From CADCTB01 sp036269435 (GTDB lineage Bacteria; Actinomycetota; Acidimicrobiia; Acidimicrobiales; AC-14), in contig DATASA010000178.1 in NCBI GenBank assembly GCA_036269435.1, forward strand, positions 1 through 29,737: 29,737 nt of DNA, written 5' to 3'. Position numbers and translations under genes: made by a program. Shown piece after piece: positions 1 through 7,453 of this stretch; position 1 is the first letter of the stretch; each line of letters starts with the position of its first letter. The notes beneath the pieces are model-generated. The model made no database searches and was not told the DNA's origin. It saw nothing but the letters and a program-made list of their open reading frames with translations.

Positions 1-36
1 CACGTCGAGCCCTCCCGACGCTCAATGCCTCGACCG

Positions 37-64
37 CCGTCCGGTCGGGGCGGTCGTCGGACGG
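37..64. terminator. GC-rich inverted repeat, possible terminator of an off-window gene
   Basis: The arms CCGTCCG (37-43) and CGGACGG (58-64) are perfectly complementary around a 14-nt loop. There is no T-run, so this is only a weak terminator candidate. Nothing else is recognisable in bases 1-98. Confidence 0.2.
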
Positions 65-98
65 CTGAGCCCGGCCGTTTGTGGGCAGAACTCCGGAC

Positions 99-425
99 AT
101 GAGCAGCCAGGCAGGACCCCGTGACGACCAGGCGGCCGACGACCGGGCGGGCGACGGCCAGCCCGGCGACGCACCGGCACCCGACGAGCAGGCGAGCGAC
201 GCCGACGAGAAGCAGCAGGAAGAGCAAGAGCGCGAAGGGTCCTCCGCCCGCCCGACGGGTGGCGGCCCGGACGCCGATCGGATCGCCGAAGTCGGCGAGC
301 ACATCGACAAGGCCCGCAGCCACGCACAGGACGCCGGCGTGCTGGTCGACGAGGACGAGGAGACGTTCGCCGACAGCGGCGTCGCCGAGAGCGAGGACGA
401 CCAGACCATCGCCCCGCCGGGCTGA
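99..425 (+). CDS. Small acidic, disordered hypothetical protein
   Basis: Encodes 108 aa from the ATG at 99. An in-frame GTG at 81 is possible, but it adds only six residues and has no better upstream signal. The protein is dominated by Asp, Glu, Gln, Ala, Gly and Pro and has no hydrophobic core or signal peptide, so it is probably intrinsically disordered. The only stretch that looks like a short helix is DRIAEVGEHIDKARSHAQ, in the second half, followed by an acidic tail containing ETFADSG. Similar small proteins with this helix plus tail seem common in actinobacteria, but I know of no function. It stands alone and converges on the GH43-like gene 30 nt downstream. Frame and third-position GC are coding-like; function is unknown. 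Confidence 0.65.
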   Translation: MSSQAGPRDDQAADDRAGDGQPGDAPAPDEQASDADEKQQEEQEREGSSARPTGGGPDADRIAEVGEHIDKARSHAQDAGVLVDEDEETFADSGVAESEDDQTIAPPG

Positions 426-430
426 CGGTC

Positions 431-455
431 CCGCCGGCCAGGCCGAGCCCGGCGG
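431..455. terminator. Hairpin between convergent genes (bidirectional terminator candidate)
   Basis: CCGCCGG (431-437) pairs perfectly with CCGGCGG (449-455) around an 11-nt loop. It fills the 30-nt gap between two stop codons facing each other. There is no U-tract, which is usual in very GC-rich genomes. Confidence 0.45.
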
Positions 456-1556
456 CTAGGCCGAGATGATCTGGGCCACCTGCAGCGAGCGGCAGCAGTA
501 GAACCGGCCGTTGCGGGTCGGGCGGTTCCACGTGTCGAACACGGCCAACAGCGCGCCCTTGGCGTCGCGGAACGTCTCCAGCCCGCCGGGGGCGAACTGG
601 TTCTGCTGCTGCAGCGCAGGCGTGGCCAGGAACGGGCCGTCCTGCGCGTCCCGGCACGGGCCTTCCAGCGTGGGGCAGAACGCCAGGCCGGTCGCGTACT
701 CGGGCTTGTCGAAGAAGTTGCCCGAGTAGAAGAGCCAGAATCCGCCGCCCGTCGCCGGGATCAGCGCCGGCTCCTCGACGATCCCGCCCTGCCAGGCCTG
801 GTCGGACCCCAGCAGGCGATGGGCGGTGCCGACCAGCCCGAGGCCGTCGGCGGTGAGCTGCTGCTCCCACAGGCCGCTCGGGGCGCCGACCGAGTTCCCG
901 TCGTTCTTCCAGAGCATGTGCAGATGGCCGGCGCGGTCGACCACCGTCGTCGGGTCGATGGAGCCGCCGAGCTCGTGCTGGCAGAGCAGGGGACCGTTGC
1001 CGGCGCCCGTGTAGGGGCCTTCCGGTGTCGTCGAGGTGGCGGCGGCGATGCACTGCTGCCCGCTGGCGGCGTCCGGCAGCGTCACGTACAGCACGTACGC
1101 CTGGCCGATCTGCACGGCCGACGGAGCCCAGCTCAGCGAGTTCTTGGGATCCGAGCCGGCCCAGGCGGGGAGCGCCGGCAGGGCGTCGCCACCCTGCTGC
1201 CACGTCACGCCGTCGGCCGAGTGGGCGGTGGGGATGCGGGCCGGCCAGTCGCCGGTGCCGAAGGCGACGAAGCTGGCGACCGTCCCGCCGGTGCGCACGG
1301 GCAGCACGAACGGGTCGCCGAGGTCCCCGTCGTACACGTCGTGGGCCGGGCCGAAGACCGGTAGCCGGGGCATGGCCGTGGTGGTCTCGGCCCCGTGGCG
1401 GGTGGCGACCAGGGCGACGGCCACCAGGGCGACGACCGCGACGACGGTCACGACCAGGGCGGTGCGACGCCTCCGAAGCCGCGGGCGGCTGGCGCCGGGC
1501 TCGGGATCGCGTGGCTCCTCGAGCACCACCACCCGATCGGTCACGGTACGAATCAT
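456..1556 (-). CDS. Membrane-anchored GH43-like (five-bladed beta-propeller) glycosidase
   Basis: Encodes 366 aa. The N-terminus is cytoplasmic-like, with a run of Arg at about 27-31, followed by one hydrophobic segment (about 33-51). This predicts a type II membrane protein with its domain outside the cell. The domain has the pattern of glycoside hydrolase family 43 and related arabinanases/xylosidases: an Asp after the first strand (D81 in GDPF), the pKa-tuning Asp (D201 in SIDPTT) and the acid Glu (E261 or E262 in VEEPALI). The WAPS motif near 143-146 and the repeated aromatic strands fit a propeller. The substrate cannot be read from the sequence; arabinose- or xylose-containing glycans are typical of the family. 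Four or more Cys residues may form disulfides. The start at 1556 lacks a good Shine-Dalgarno or -10 box, so a slightly later GTG is possible. It converges on the preceding gene. Confidence 0.7.
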   Translation of the reverse strand: MIRTVTDRVVVLEEPRDPEPGASRPRLRRRRTALVVTVVAVVALVAVALVATRHGAETTTAMPRLPVFGPAHDVYDGDLGDPFVLPVRTGGTVASFVAFGTGDWPARIPTAHSADGVTWQQGGDALPALPAWAGSDPKNSLSWAPSAVQIGQAYVLYVTLPDAASGQQCIAAATSTTPEGPYTGAGNGPLLCQHELGGSIDPTTVVDRAGHLHMLWKNDGNSVGAPSGLWEQQLTADGLGLVGTAHRLLGSDQAWQGGIVEEPALIPATGGGFWLFYSGNFFDKPEYATGLAFCPTLEGPCRDAQDGPFLATPALQQQNQFAPGGLETFRDAKGALLAVFDTWNRPTRNGRFYCCRSLQVAQIISA

Positions 1557-1606
1557 CCCATCGCGCTCGCCCGTTCGTCGGTCGGTCGGGCGATCGACCC
1601 CGCCGG

Positions 1607-2638
1607 TCAGACGCCCAGTTGCAATTGGCGAGCTGCGTCCGTCGCCGGGCTCGCCGGCACCGGCCGGGGCGTCACGGACCGGGCCTGGTCCGGCCGGGCC
1701 GACCGGCCGCCGTGGCGGTCCACGAGCCGCCTCACGGTGGCCGCCAGCTCGTCCTGGCGCTTGGCGGGGGCGTACGCCTTCGGGTACAGCTGTCCGTACC
1801 GCTCGACCAGGTCGGGACGGGCGCCGTCCAGCCAGGCGAGGTAGTGCTCACGCACGCCGGCCCGGAGATGCAGCAGCAGGGGAGTGATCGAGCGGGCGCC
1901 GGCGGCGACGCACGCCTTCACCACCGCCTCCAGCTGGTCCGGCCCGTCGGACAAACCCGGCAGGATGGGGGCGACCAGGACGCCGCAGGGAACGCCGGCC
2001 TCGTTCAGCCGGGCCACCGCTTCCACCCGGCGGAGAGGATGGGGCGTACCGGGCTCGGTCAGGCGCCACACGTCCTCGTCCAGCGTGCCGATCGAGAAGT
2101 TGGCCCGGACTTCCGTGCGCTGCGCCGCGTCCGCCAGCAGCTCCACGTCGCGCAGGATCAGGGTCGACTTGGTGAGTATCGAGAACGGGTTGCGGGCCGC
2201 GGACAGCACACCGACGATCCCCTGCGTCAGCCGGTACTTGCCCTCGCAGCGCTGGTACGGGTCGGTGTTGGTGCCCATGGCGATGTGGTCACCGGCCCAC
2301 CGTGCCGGCGACAGCTCGGCCCGGACCCGCTCGACCGCGTTGATCTTGACGACGATCCGCCGGTCGAAGTCGTCCCCGCTGTTCATTCCCAGGTACTCGT
2401 GCGTCGGACGGGCGAAGCAGTACGTGCAGGCGTGGCTGCAGCCCCGGTAGGCGTTGATCGTCCAGCGGAACGGCATGCGCGACGCCTTCGGCACTTCGTT
2501 GACGACGCGGCGGGCCTGGACGTGGAGGAACTCCATGCCCCGGAACTCACCCCGACCGATGTGGCGCTCGACCGCCTCCTCGAACAGGGCGGTCTGGCCC
2601 CCGTCGTCGTCGGCCAGTCGCCAGCGAAGCTCGCTCAT
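1607..2638 (-). CDS. Rv2578c/SPL-family radical SAM protein
   Basis: Encodes 343 aa from the ATG at 2638. The open frame runs further upstream, but that part is antisense to the next gene and has no coding character. The [4Fe-4S] motif CxxxCxxC is intact (C67, C71, C74 in CSHACTYC), preceded by NAYRGC. Further radical SAM barrel elements follow: the GTNTDPYQ strand, the LTKSTLILRD segment and a late PILPGLSD motif. This layout matches the Rv2578c group related to spore photoproduct lyase. Those proteins cleave S-adenosylmethionine to a 5'-deoxyadenosyl radical; the substrate of this group is not established, and DNA-lesion repair is only suggested by the SPL kinship. It is divergent from the dienelactone hydrolase gene, with its own -10 box 7 nt before the ATG. 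Confidence 0.85.
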   Translation of the reverse strand: MSELRWRLADDDGGQTALFEEAVERHIGRGEFRGMEFLHVQARRVVNEVPKASRMPFRWTINAYRGCSHACTYCFARPTHEYLGMNSGDDFDRRIVVKINAVERVRAELSPARWAGDHIAMGTNTDPYQRCEGKYRLTQGIVGVLSAARNPFSILTKSTLILRDVELLADAAQRTEVRANFSIGTLDEDVWRLTEPGTPHPLRRVEAVARLNEAGVPCGVLVAPILPGLSDGPDQLEAVVKACVAAGARSITPLLLHLRAGVREHYLAWLDGARPDLVERYGQLYPKAYAPAKRQDELAATVRRLVDRHGGRSARPDQARSVTPRPVPASPATDAARQLQLGV

Positions 2639-2645
2639 CCGGGCC

Positions 2646-2651
2646 ACTCTA
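2646..2651 (-). promoter_or_regulatory. Leaderless -10 box of the radical SAM gene
   Basis: Read on the minus strand this is TAGAGT, ending 7 nt before the ATG at 2638. Transcription would start at or next to the start codon. No clear -35 element and no Shine-Dalgarno are seen. This supports the 2638 start. Confidence 0.5.
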
Positions 2652-2691
2652 CCGAACGGGCGTTCCCTACCGCGCCCGCAGGATAGACGCC

Positions 2692-2697
2692 TAGGCT
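2692..2697 (+). promoter_or_regulatory. Leaderless -10 box of the dienelactone hydrolase gene
   Basis: TAGGCT followed by 8 nt and then the ATG at 2706. There is no Shine-Dalgarno, so the mRNA is predicted to be leaderless or nearly so. The box supports 2706 over the much longer upstream open frame. Confidence 0.5.
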
Positions 2698-2705
2698 CGC
2701 CGCCC

Positions 2706-3602
2706 ATGGAGCATTTCCAGGAGTACCTGGCCACGGAGGTCGCCCTCGACCACGTCGACGGGCAGCTGACCCGGCGCGAGGCGCTGCGCCGGCTTGGCAC
2801 CCTCGGGTTGTCGGCGGTGGCGGCGTCGGCGCTCATCGCCGCCTGCGGCAGCGACAAGAAGCAGACGGCCAGCGGCGGGGGCTCGACCACGACCCCATCG
2901 GTCCCGTCCTCGGCGGCCAACCGCCCGGCCACGACCGCGGTCCCGACCCAGGAGATCACCTACCCGAGCTCCAACGGCACGCTGATGGGGGCGTACGCCT
3001 CTGCGGCCGGACCGAAGGGCACCGTGATCGTCGTCCACCAGAACGCCGGCCTGGTCGACAACATCCGGGCCATCGCCAGCCGCCTGGCCGGCGACGGCTA
3101 CAGCGCCCTGGCCGTCGATCTGCTGTCCGAGGAGGGGGGCACGGCGAAGGTCGACGCGGGCGACGTCGCCGGGGCCCTCAACAACGCCGGCCCGGCCCGC
3201 ATCCGGGTCGACCTGCATGCGGCCGCCGACGAGCTGGCCAAGCGGACCCCTTCGGCCAAGATCGGGATGGTGGGCTTCTGCTTCGGCGGCACCGTGGTCT
3301 GGGACTTCCTCTCCGACGGCGATCCGCGGCTGGCCGCCGCCGCGCCGTTCTACGGGACGGTGAGCGACGACGTCAGCTTCGCCAAGAACAAGGCCGCAGT
3401 GTTCGGGATCTACGGGGAGACCGACGCCCGGGTCGACGCGACCCGGGAAACGGCCAAGTCGGCGCTGGACAAGACCAACGTCCCCCACCAGATCAAGACG
3501 TACCCGGGCGTGGGCCACGGCTTCTACACCGACGTGGGCTCCGAGCAGTCCAAGGCCGCCTACGCCGACGTCCTGGACTGGTTCGGCCGCTACCTGAAGT
3601 AA
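2706..3602 (+). CDS. Dienelactone hydrolase family protein, predicted lipoprotein
   Basis: Encodes 298 aa. Residues 22-47 look like a twin-arginine-type lipoprotein signal: TRREALRRLG, a hydrophobic stretch, then the lipobox LIAAC with C47 as lipidation site. A Ser/Thr/Pro-rich linker (about 52-82) follows, then an alpha/beta hydrolase domain (about 83-298). The catalytic triad of the dienelactone hydrolase family is visible: C192 in GFCFGG, D240 in GETDARV and H271 in GVGHGF. The nucleophile is Cys, as in DLH proper, rather than Ser. The enzyme should act on the outer face of the membrane, unlike classical cytoplasmic DLHs of chlorocatechol breakdown. No catechol-pathway genes lie nearby, so the physiological ester or lactone is unknown. 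The 21 residues before the Arg pair are unusually long for a Tat signal. Confidence 0.85.
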   Translation: MEHFQEYLATEVALDHVDGQLTRREALRRLGTLGLSAVAASALIAACGSDKKQTASGGGSTTTPSVPSSAANRPATTAVPTQEITYPSSNGTLMGAYASAAGPKGTVIVVHQNAGLVDNIRAIASRLAGDGYSALAVDLLSEEGGTAKVDAGDVAGALNNAGPARIRVDLHAAADELAKRTPSAKIGMVGFCFGGTVVWDFLSDGDPRLAAAAPFYGTVSDDVSFAKNKAAVFGIYGETDARVDATRETAKSALDKTNVPHQIKTYPGVGHGFYTDVGSEQSKAAYADVLDWFGRYLK

Positions 3603-3633
3603 CGCCGCCGGGCGGGTGGCCGCCGGGCACGCG

Positions 3634-3639
3634 TAGGCT
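3634..3639 (+). promoter_or_regulatory. Leaderless -10 box of the cardiolipin synthase-like gene
   Basis: TAGGCT, then 6 nt, then the ATG at 3646. It is identical to the box of the preceding gene. No Shine-Dalgarno is present. Confidence 0.5.
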
Positions 3640-3645
3640 CTCCCG

Positions 3646-4809
3646 ATGCCCGCCGAGCCCGTCGTTCCCTATCGCCGGGCGCTCGAAGGGCTCCTCGGTG
3701 TGCCCGCCACCGAGGGCAACCAGGTCGACGTCCTCCGCAACGGCGAGCGGATCTTCCCGGCCATGTTCGACGCGATCCGCGCAGCCACGTCGACCATCGA
3801 CTTCCTGACCTTCGTCTACTGGCACGGCTCCGTCGGCGCCGAGATGGCCGCGCTGCTGGCCGAGCGGGCGGCCGGCGGCGTACGGGTCCGCGTCATCCTC
3901 GACGCCATCGGCGCGTTCAGCATGGACCGGGGACTGGTGGACCGCATGGTCGCCGCCGGCGCCCAGGTGGAGTGGTTCCGCCCGGTGAACAAGGCGAGGT
4001 TCTGGGAGGCCAACCACCGCAGCCACCGCAAGGTACTGATCTGCGACGAGGACGTGGCCTTCACCGGCGGCATCGGCATCGCCGACGAGTGGCGGGGCGA
4101 CGCCCGGGGGCCGGACGAGTGGCGCGACACCCACTTCCGCGTCCGGGGCCCGGCGGTCGACGGGCTGCGCGCCGCCTTCGTGCAGAACTGGGCCGAGACG
4201 GGACGGCCGCTGTTCGACCCCGGCGTCGACCGGTTCCCCGTGCAGGCGGCGGCTGGCCCGTCCCCGGTGCAGGTCGTGCGGGGCGCGGCCCAGACGGGAT
4301 GGAGTGACGTGGCCACGCTGGTGCGGTCCCTGCTGGCGCTGGCCCGCCAGCGGGTTCGCATCACGACCGCCTACTTCGTCCCCGACGACGCCACGTGCCG
4401 AGTTCTCGCCGAGACGGCGCGCCGCGGCGTCGAGGTGGACGTGCTGCTTCCGGGGCCGCACGTCGACAAGCGGTTCGTGCAGCTGGCCAGCCAGTCCCAG
4501 TACGCCGGCCTGCTCGACGCCGGCGTCCGGCTGTGGTCGTACCAGGTGAGCATGCTGCACGCCAAGGTGATGACCGTCGACGGGCAGGTGGCCAGCGTCG
4601 GCTCGGCCAACCTGACCAGCCGCTCGCTCATGCTGGACGACGAGGTGAACGTCGTCGTCTTCGACTCAGACGTGGTGGCCACGCTGGACGCCGACTTCGA
4701 CAACGACGTCGCCAACGCCGAGGCGGTCGACGCCGCCGGCTGGCCGGAGCGGGGGCTGGCTCAGCGGGCCCTGGAGGCGGTCGCCGGGCTCGGCGGCCGG
4801 CACATGTAG
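3646..4809 (+). CDS. Cardiolipin synthase-like phospholipase D family protein
   Basis: Encodes 387 aa with two PLD (HKD) motifs: H127-x-K129-x4-D134 in HRKVLICDED, and H305-x-K307-x4-D312 in LHAKVMTVDG followed by GSANLTSRS. The pair forms one active site through a phospho-histidine intermediate. In cardiolipin synthases this transfers a phosphatidyl group between phosphatidylglycerol molecules. The spacing and the GGIGIADEW segment after motif 1 fit the Cls type. Unlike E. coli ClsA there is no N-terminal pair of membrane helices, so the protein would be soluble or peripheral, like ClsB-type enzymes. A different phospholipase D-type reaction remains possible. It has its own leaderless promoter and converges on the HEPN-like gene. 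Confidence 0.8.
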   Translation: MPAEPVVPYRRALEGLLGVPATEGNQVDVLRNGERIFPAMFDAIRAATSTIDFLTFVYWHGSVGAEMAALLAERAAGGVRVRVILDAIGAFSMDRGLVDRMVAAGAQVEWFRPVNKARFWEANHRSHRKVLICDEDVAFTGGIGIADEWRGDARGPDEWRDTHFRVRGPAVDGLRAAFVQNWAETGRPLFDPGVDRFPVQAAAGPSPVQVVRGAAQTGWSDVATLVRSLLALARQRVRITTAYFVPDDATCRVLAETARRGVEVDVLLPGPHVDKRFVQLASQSQYAGLLDAGVRLWSYQVSMLHAKVMTVDGQVASVGSANLTSRSLMLDDEVNVVVFDSDVVATLDADFDNDVANAEAVDAAGWPERGLAQRALEAVAGLGGRHM

Positions 4810-4810
4810 C

Positions 4811-4831
4811 CCTGGGCGGTCCGCCCTCAGG
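4811..4831. terminator. Imperfect hairpin between convergent genes
   Basis: CCTGGGC and GCCCTCAGG can pair with one bulge around GGTCC. It lies over the 17-nt gap between the two facing stop codons. There is no T-run; this is a weak call. Confidence 0.3.
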
Positions 4832-5789
4832 CGGGAGCGTCCGCGGCCACGACCGGGCGGAGCAGCCAGCGGTGCGCGTCGCCGGCGGGGTCGGCCTGGC
4901 GCCACGCCCCGACCAGCCCCGGCATGCGTTCGCCCAGCAGCAGGCGGAACGTGTCGTGCAGGTCGATCAGCGACCGGCGCAGCAGGACCCCGTCGACGAA
5001 CGCGGTGCGCCCGGGGTGACCCACGAGGTGGCGGGCCGCCTCCCAGCTGAACATCGCCCCGCTGCCGTCCTCCCGGATGCGCCGGGCCCGTGTGGGGTCG
5101 CGGCTGTCGGCGGTCTTGGCGCTGGGCGCCACGCCGGCGGCCACGACGCAGGAGCGAAAGCCGGGGTCGTCGCCCAGCCGCCAGGTGCGTTCGAGCGGAG
5201 CCTGGCTCGGTCCGTAGGCCAGCGCGGTGAAGCGCTCGACCGCCGACCACAGCAGCAGGTAGGCCGCCTGGAGTGCGAAGAACCGCTCCCAGAGGGCGGC
5301 GTCGTCGCCGGCGACGGTCGGGAACGGTGTCGCGGCCGAGGCCAACGCCGCGTGCCGCACCTCGCCGAGGCCGTACCGCAGGGCCGGGTCGTCGGTGGCC
5401 GACCAGGACGAGAACCACTCGTCGGAACTGCCCCGATCCGGGTGGCGGCCCCGCAGGACGTTCACCCGTCCGGGCCGGCCGTCGACGCGCATCTCCGTCA
5501 TGTCCCAGCGGTAGTGCTGGCGGGGGGCGATGGAGCAGACCGTCGTGTACGCCGCCTTCTCCTGACCGGGAAGGAACATCAGCAGCGCCCCCTCGACCCC
5601 GACGCGCCCGTCCGCGTCGAGCAGGGGCAGGCCGTCGCGGATCCGCAGGCCTCCGGGACCCAGCGTCGCCGCCTCCGTGCGGGCGACCATGCCTTCGACC
5701 AGCACGTAGGCGGGCTCGCCGGGCTTGACCAGGCCGTAGTCGAACATCGGGAGGTCGAGCCGGGGCGGTGGCTCCAGGAGGTCGGGCAT
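4827..5789 (-). CDS. Hypothetical protein with a HEPN-like Rx4H motif
   Basis: Encodes 320 aa; I do not recognise the family with certainty. The N-terminal half (about 1-160) is beta-rich with no obvious motif. The C-terminal half is helical: a long amphipathic helix at about 167-193 (FFALQAAYLLLWSAVERFTA), then at 250-286 the segment WEAARHLVGH and a helix ending in LHDTFRLLLGE. R253 and H258 form an Rx4H motif in a context resembling ApeA-type HEPN domains, whose Rx4-6H pair cuts RNA in many toxins and defence proteins. The equivalent of the usual N/D before the His is not obvious. No antitoxin or nucleotidyltransferase gene is adjacent. The start at 5789 has GAGGTG just before the ATG, unusually close. 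An internal start at residue 15 is possible. Confidence 0.6.
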   Translation of the reverse strand: MPDLLEPPPRLDLPMFDYGLVKPGEPAYVLVEGMVARTEAATLGPGGLRIRDGLPLLDADGRVGVEGALLMFLPGQEKAAYTTVCSIAPRQHYRWDMTEMRVDGRPGRVNVLRGRHPDRGSSDEWFSSWSATDDPALRYGLGEVRHAALASAATPFPTVAGDDAALWERFFALQAAYLLLWSAVERFTALAYGPSQAPLERTWRLGDDPGFRSCVVAAGVAPSAKTADSRDPTRARRIREDGSGAMFSWEAARHLVGHPGRTAFVDGVLLRRSLIDLHDTFRLLLGERMPGLVGAWRQADPAGDAHRWLLRPVVAADAPA

Positions 5790-5846
5790 GGCACCTCGGT
5801 GGGGAGGGGTTTGTGACGGGGGCGGGCTGGAGCAGAACTAGCACGG

Positions 5847-5900
5847 ATGGCCGCCAGCGACGAATGCGCCCAGGCGGCCGGCGCAGCCGGGTCCACCTGA
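5847..5900 (+). CDS. Possible 17-codon upstream ORF before the hydrolase gene
   Basis: ATG at 5847 opens a short frame, MAASDECAQAAGAAGST, whose TGA (5898-5900) overlaps the ATG of the following hydrolase by one base (TGATG). The hydrolase start has no Shine-Dalgarno of its own, so this ORF could feed it by termination-reinitiation. There is no direct evidence of translation. Confidence 0.2.
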   Translation: MAASDECAQAAGAAGST

Positions 5901-6844
5901 TGGCCCACCACCTGACGTCGTGGTACGGCTCGGTCCGGCCGGTCGACGTGCCCGCGGCCGGGCCACCGGCGGCGCCGCACCTGCCCCCAGGCCGGCTGGT
6001 GGACGTGCCCGGGCGGGGACAGATTCCCGTGCGCGAGCTGGCTGCCGCTTCTGGGGGCGGTCCCACCATCCTGCTGCTCCACGGCTGGATGCTGGCCGCC
6101 GACCTGAACTGGTTCGCCCTCTACGGCACATTCGCCCGTCATGGGACGGTCCTGGCCATGGACATCCGTGGTCACGGACGCGGCATTCGCGCTCCGGAGC
6201 CGTTCACCCTCGAGGCTGCGGCCGACGACGCCGCCGCGCTCCTGGATCACCTGGGTACTGGGCCCGCGGTCGTCGTCGGCTACTCGATGGGCGGGTCGGT
6301 CGGCCTCGAGCTGTGCCGGCGCCACCCGGAGCACGTCGCCGGCCTGGTGCTCCTGTCGACCGCCCTGCAGTGGCGGGAGGAGCGCGACGAGCAGGTCCTG
6401 TGGCGGCTGATGGGCCCCCTCGAACTGGTGCTGCGCGTCGGTGTGCCCGGATGGATCACCGACCGCTACCTGGCCCGCGCCGTCCGGCGAAACCCCGCCC
6501 TTGCGCCGGTCGCCCCGTGGATCAGGACGGAGGCCTTCCGGGGCCGGCCGGCCGACCTGGCCGAGGCGGGCCGGGCGCTCGGCCGGTTCGACGCCCGTCC
6601 GTACGCGCCACTGGTCGCCGTCCCCACCGCGGTGGTCGTGAGCAGGCGTGACCGGCTCGTTGCGCCATACCGCCAGTTCGACCTGGCCCGGGCCATTCCC
6701 GGGGCTCGCACCGTCGAGGCCGATGTCGGCCACAGCGGCTGGCTGGTCCAACCCGACCGGGTCGGCGAGGCGATGGACACTGCGCTCGCCCACGTCGTCG
6801 GGCGGCTCCCTCGTCGCCGGCCCGCGTTTCGTTCGACGGAGTGA
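5900..6844 (+). CDS. Alpha/beta fold hydrolase
   Basis: Encodes 314 aa from the ATG at 5900. The frame is open upstream to 5768, but that part overlaps the divergent gene and reads as low-complexity. The protein shows the oxyanion-hole HG motif after a hydrophobic strand (LLLHGWM, 58-64), the nucleophile elbow GYSMGG with S129, the acid D251 (SRRDRLV) and H278 (DVGHSG). This is the complete triad of an alpha/beta hydrolase of the epoxide hydrolase/esterase class. There is no Asp at the nucleophile position, so it is not an epoxide hydrolase or dehalogenase of the Asp type. No signal peptide is present. The substrate is unknown. It precedes the hemerythrin gene by 45 nt, so cotranscription is possible. 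Confidence 0.8.
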   Translation: MAHHLTSWYGSVRPVDVPAAGPPAAPHLPPGRLVDVPGRGQIPVRELAAASGGGPTILLLHGWMLAADLNWFALYGTFARHGTVLAMDIRGHGRGIRAPEPFTLEAAADDAAALLDHLGTGPAVVVGYSMGGSVGLELCRRHPEHVAGLVLLSTALQWREERDEQVLWRLMGPLELVLRVGVPGWITDRYLARAVRRNPALAPVAPWIRTEAFRGRPADLAEAGRALGRFDARPYAPLVAVPTAVVVSRRDRLVAPYRQFDLARAIPGARTVEADVGHSGWLVQPDRVGEAMDTALAHVVGRLPRRRPAFRSTE

Positions 6845-6889
6845 CGGGGAGGTTTCCGGGGCGCCGCCGCTCGCTCACGAGGTACCGGC

Positions 6890-7390
6890 ATGCCCGATTT
6901 CATCACGCTGCTGACCGAGGACCACCGCCGGGTGGAGCAGCTGTTCAACCAGTTCGACCGGACGGCGGACGTCGCGATCGCGCAGCAGATCTGGTTCGAG
7001 TTGAGCGTGCACTCCACCGTGGAGGAGGAGATGCTCTACGGCCTGTATTCGGCCAAGGTCGACAATGCCGGGGCGGCCGAGGCCCGCGCCGAGCACCAGG
7101 AGGCGAAGGACCTGATCGTCGCGCTGGAGGGGATGGACCCTTCGACCGACGATTTCGTCACCACGATGACCAAGCTGAAGACCTCCGTGCTGCACCACGT
7201 CGACGAGGAGGAGCAGGAGATCTTCCCCAAGATGCTGGAGAAGCTGCCGGACACCGCCCCGCTGCTCGGCGACGAGATGGCGGCCCGGCGGGTCGAGATC
7301 GAGGCCCAGCTTCGGGCCGACCGCGAGGTGGGCATGGCCGCGTCCACGACGACACAGAAGCCGGTCGCCAGCCCGGAGCCCGGCTGGTAG
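6890..7390 (+). CDS. Hemerythrin HHE cation-binding domain protein
   Basis: Encodes 166 aa. A four-helix bundle with the HHE ligand pattern of di-iron hemerythrins occupies residues 5-118: H12, H41 with E45, H69, and H102 or H103 with E107. Such domains bind two irons and sense or carry O2, NO or peroxide. The C-terminal 45 residues are helical, then a Ser/Pro-rich tail. GAGG at 6879-6882 lies 7 nt before the ATG and supports this start. The next gene begins 63 nt downstream with its own promoter. A cytoplasmic iron/oxygen-stress role is inferred from the family. Confidence 0.85.
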   Translation: MPDFITLLTEDHRRVEQLFNQFDRTADVAIAQQIWFELSVHSTVEEEMLYGLYSAKVDNAGAAEARAEHQEAKDLIVALEGMDPSTDDFVTTMTKLKTSVLHHVDEEEQEIFPKMLEKLPDTAPLLGDEMAARRVEIEAQLRADREVGMAASTTTQKPVASPEPGW

Positions 7391-7415
7391 GCCCACCGGC
7401 CGCGACAGGCGGCGG

Positions 7416-7443
7416 TTGCGACATTTGTGTGTACTGCTACACT
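7416..7443 (+). promoter_or_regulatory. Promoter of the marR-clc operon
   Basis: -35 TTGCGA (7416-7421), a 16-nt spacer and -10 TACACT (7438-7443). Transcription would begin around 7450, four bases before the ATG at 7454. This is one of the few sites in the window with a recognisable -35 element. Confidence 0.55.
7429..7442. promoter_or_regulatory. Palindromic operator candidate for the MarR protein
   Basis: Perfect palindrome GTGTA-CTGC-TACAC. Its right arm forms most of the -10 box, so bound protein would block RNA polymerase. Placement and symmetry fit autoregulation by the dimeric MarR repressor encoded directly downstream. Confidence 0.5.
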
Positions 7444-7453
7444 GATTGCTGAC

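Noticed and set aside
1025..2686. Long open frame on the plus strand over the GH43-like and radical SAM genes
   Set aside because: It is low-complexity Arg/Pro/Gly sequence antisense to two clear genes, and such frames are common in GC-rich DNA.
2639..2959. N-terminal extension of the radical SAM protein
   Set aside because: The extra residues are antisense to the dienelactone hydrolase signal region, and the -10 box fits a start at 2638.
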